Below are positions 62,069 through 64,000 of a DNA stretch of 64,000 nucleotides, piece after piece (position 1 is the first letter of the stretch; each line of letters starts with the position of its first letter). The stretch is from Hyaloraphidium curvatum (lineage: Eukaryota > Monoblepharomycota > Hyaloraphidiomycetes > Hyaloraphidiales > Hyaloraphidiaceae), in contig JAIVFI010000015.1 of NCBI GenBank assembly GCA_025558095.1, positions 248,001 through 312,000 on the forward strand. Direction: 5' to 3'. Both the position numbers and the translations under genes were made by a program. The notes beneath the pieces were generated by a model. It was not told the DNA's origin. It made no database searches and was given only the letters and a program-made list of their open reading frames with translations.

Positions 62069-64000
62069 ATGCAATCCTCGTGGTCGCTCGTCGAGCTATT
62101 CGGGCGGCATGTCCGATTCCGCGGCTGCGTCGGCGTCGCGGCGCGGACTCCGCGGGACGCGCCCCGCCGCGCCCGGTCGTCGCTGACGCGTGCGGCGCGC
62201 GACGGCCCGTACTGGCAGTTCGATCAGGACTTGCTGGAGCCGATGACGATCGACCAAGTGAGCATTGGAAGCGGCTCGGGTCGGTGACGCGTCCTGATCG
62301 TCCGGAAGGCGGCCGCGGCGTACGGCAAGGGCTCCCTTTCTCCGACGACCGTGGTTCGCGCCACGCTGAACAGGATCCGCACCTACAACCCCTTGGTGCA
62401 CGCCATGACAAAGGTGCTGCCCGAGTTCGACGCCGCGATCCTGGCACGCGACTCGGAGGTGCGCTGGAAGGCCGGCAAGCCGATCCGCACCAAGGACGTC
62501 TCTCTGCCCTCGCTGGACGGGATCCCCATCGCCGTCAAGGACAACTTCAGCACCATGCAATTGGCTACTACGTGTGCGTCCGGAATGCTGAGGGATTACC
62601 GGGGTGCGATGGACGCGGCGGCGGTGGAGCTGCTCGAGGACGCTGGGGCGGTCATCATCGGAAAGACGAACATGGACGAGTTTGCAATGGGGTGGGCGGC
62701 GACTTAATCGGTGTTGCAGTCTCTGTTTTGACGCGTCAATGTCCCGACAGATCCATGGGCGTCCACTCCTTCTTCGGCCCGTGCATCAACCCCTTCAACG
62801 CTCACCCGCCTTCATCGTTGACGGAAGCCGGCTCGACGTCGGCGAAACGCGTTGCCGGTGGAAGCTCGTCGGGCAGTGCAGCTGCCGTCGCCGTCGGAAT
62901 GGCGTTTGCGTGGGTGTCCCACCTCATCAGCGACGTGTTTTGGAAGCTTACAGTGCCCCGCTTCAGCGCGCTGGGCTCCGACACTGGCGGCTCGGTCCGG
63001 CTTCCAGCCGCGTTTTGCGGGGTCTTTGGCTTCAAGCCGTCGTACGGCCGCATCTCGCGCTGGGGTCTCATAGCGTATGCCAACACGCTGGACACGGTTG
63101 GCATCCTCGCCAAGAGCGTCAGGGATTGCCGCACAGTCTACGGTAGGGACGAGCTTGCTTGCGTTGGTTGCGGAGTCTCACATGTGTTCGGGTTCGTGTG
63201 TTCGGGTTTGCAGACGTTCTTAACCGCTACGACCCCCGCGACCCCACGTCTTCTTACGTCCTGCACCACCTCCACGAGCCGCGGCGGCTCGCCTCTCCTT
63301 CCGATCCTTCGAAGCCGCTTGCGGGCGTCCGCATCGGCATCCCGCTCGAGTACCGCCCGCAGGAGCTGTCTCCCACCATGCTCCGACGGTGGTCGCGGGC
63401 GGCCTACGTGCTCGAGGACCTCGGCGCCGAGTGCGTCTCGGTCTCGCTGCCCCACACGAAACTGGCCCTACCCGCCTACTACGTGCTGGCACCGGCGGAG
63501 GCGAGCAGCAACCTCGCTCGGTTCGACGGGGTCCGGTACGGATACCGAAGCGAGCGGGGCGAAGGCTCGGTGTCTGGGGACGACCTGCCGCTGCAGAACA
63601 ACCTGCGACCCGCCGGCGCCATGTACGCCGACACCAGGACCGAAGGATTCGGCGAGGAGGTGAAGAGGCGGATCATGCTTGGCACATTCGTGCTGCGCGA
63701 AGAGTGGGTTTCCTTCGTTAGGCATGGTGCCCAGGCTGACTGTTGATGCCTGCCAGCGCGTACAACTCGTACTTTCTCCACGCCCAAAAGTACCGGCGCC
63801 TGGTGAAGAAGGACTTTGACGACGTCTTCCGTATGCCGAACCCTCTGGACGAGTCGCCGCAAACCCCTGCCGATTCGCCCAAGATCGACATCCTACTGAC
63901 GCCTGCGGCGGTTGGCACCGCCCCGATTCTCGAAGACGTGCGCTCCAGGCGCAATCCCGTCGAGGAGTACGTCAACGACGTCATGACGATACCCGCGAGC
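62069..64000 (+). CDS. gatA: Glutamyl-tRNA(Gln) amidotransferase subunit A, C-terminus cut by window edge
   Basis: Six exons so far (62069-62257, 62309-62691, 62751-62909, 62967-63142, 63214-63703, 63757-64000, open at the edge). GatA releases ammonia from glutamine for conversion of Glu-tRNA(Gln) to Gln-tRNA(Gln), in eukaryotes within mitochondria. The amidase triad is complete: Lys in [11 protein letters not shown], Ser in [13 protein letters not shown], Ser in [14 protein letters not shown]. Further blocks: [57 protein letters not shown] and [10 protein letters not shown]. The N-terminus from [20 protein letters not shown] is Arg-rich, fitting a presequence; an ATG at 62045 is an alternative start. 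Introns are 51, 59, 57, 71 and 53 nt. The stretch [17 protein letters not shown] before GGSSSG is longer than usual, and a missed intron there is possible. Confidence 0.9.

Noticed and set aside
1-64000. tRNA or rRNA genes
   Set aside because: I scanned for T-loop-like GGTTCRANTCC and other conserved stretches and found no convincing cloverleaf or rRNA segment; a covariance-model search would decide.

Overview
The window reads as nuclear DNA of a GC-rich, intron-bearing eukaryote, most likely an early-diverging (chytrid-like) fungus. This is inference: the gene set includes fungal-type Clr2, Sec2, SNAP-25/Sec9-type SNARE, Gbp2-like RRM protein, Rmd1-family and Sti1 proteins, next to families patchy in Dikarya (malonyl-CoA decarboxylase, PARP-type zinc finger, CDCA7-type zinc finger, TRAX). 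Genes are packed on both strands with short spacers. Introns are mostly 45-75 nt, usually GTGNGT/GTANGT...CAG, often with a CTRAC-like branch site. All exon models below were joined by hand from reading frame, GT-AG (twice GC-AG) borders and family conservation; no transcript evidence was available.

Left part (1-30.5 kb): a truncated secreted protein, TRAX, a Clr2-like silencing factor, an orphan 961-aa protein, and then the most striking object, an approximately 8.4-kb, 22-exon gene for a putative cell-surface protein (7615-15995). Its core is nine near-identical Cna-B/SdrD-B-like domains, each encoded by its own 369-nt exon followed by the same 51-nt intron, so DNA repeats with an exact 420-bp period. 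A working-looking SNAP-25-type SNARE gene lies to its right and a broken copy of that gene's 3' end lies to its left. Then come a Ser/Thr kinase, a LINE-like relic, a four-RRM protein, a FlK-like hotdog thioesterase, a CDCA7-zinc-finger/chromodomain fusion, two surface/secreted proteins, RPB11 and two small probable mitochondrial proteins.

Middle part (30.5-50.5 kb): MSH4 (15 exons, including 9-nt and 17-nt microexons), the Rab exchange factor Sec2, a CoA-binding-fold protein, the Hsp70/Hsp90 co-chaperone Sti1, a decayed region with a probable Fanzor (eukaryotic TnpB-like) remnant beside a truncated alpha/beta-hydrolase, an Ngl2/Angel-type nuclease, a DDHD-like lipase, a class III CoA-transferase, SAP18, an Rmd1/RMND1 (DUF155) protein and two unrecognised genes.

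Right part (50.5-64 kb): a PQ-loop membrane protein, a PhyH-type dioxygenase, a 3-hydroxyisobutyrate-dehydrogenase-like enzyme, a DHRS12-like SDR, an unrecognised protein, a PARP-zinc-finger protein with a charged repeat tail, an LCLAT/AGPAT-type acyltransferase, and a head-to-head pair with probable mitochondrial presequences, malonyl-CoA decarboxylase and glutamyl-tRNA(Gln) amidotransferase subunit A (cut by the right edge). Acyl-CoA/lipid enzymes (FlK-like, CoA-transferase, PhyH, HIBADH-like, LPLAT, MLYCD, DDHD) are frequent, but eukaryotic neighbourhood alone does not make them one pathway.
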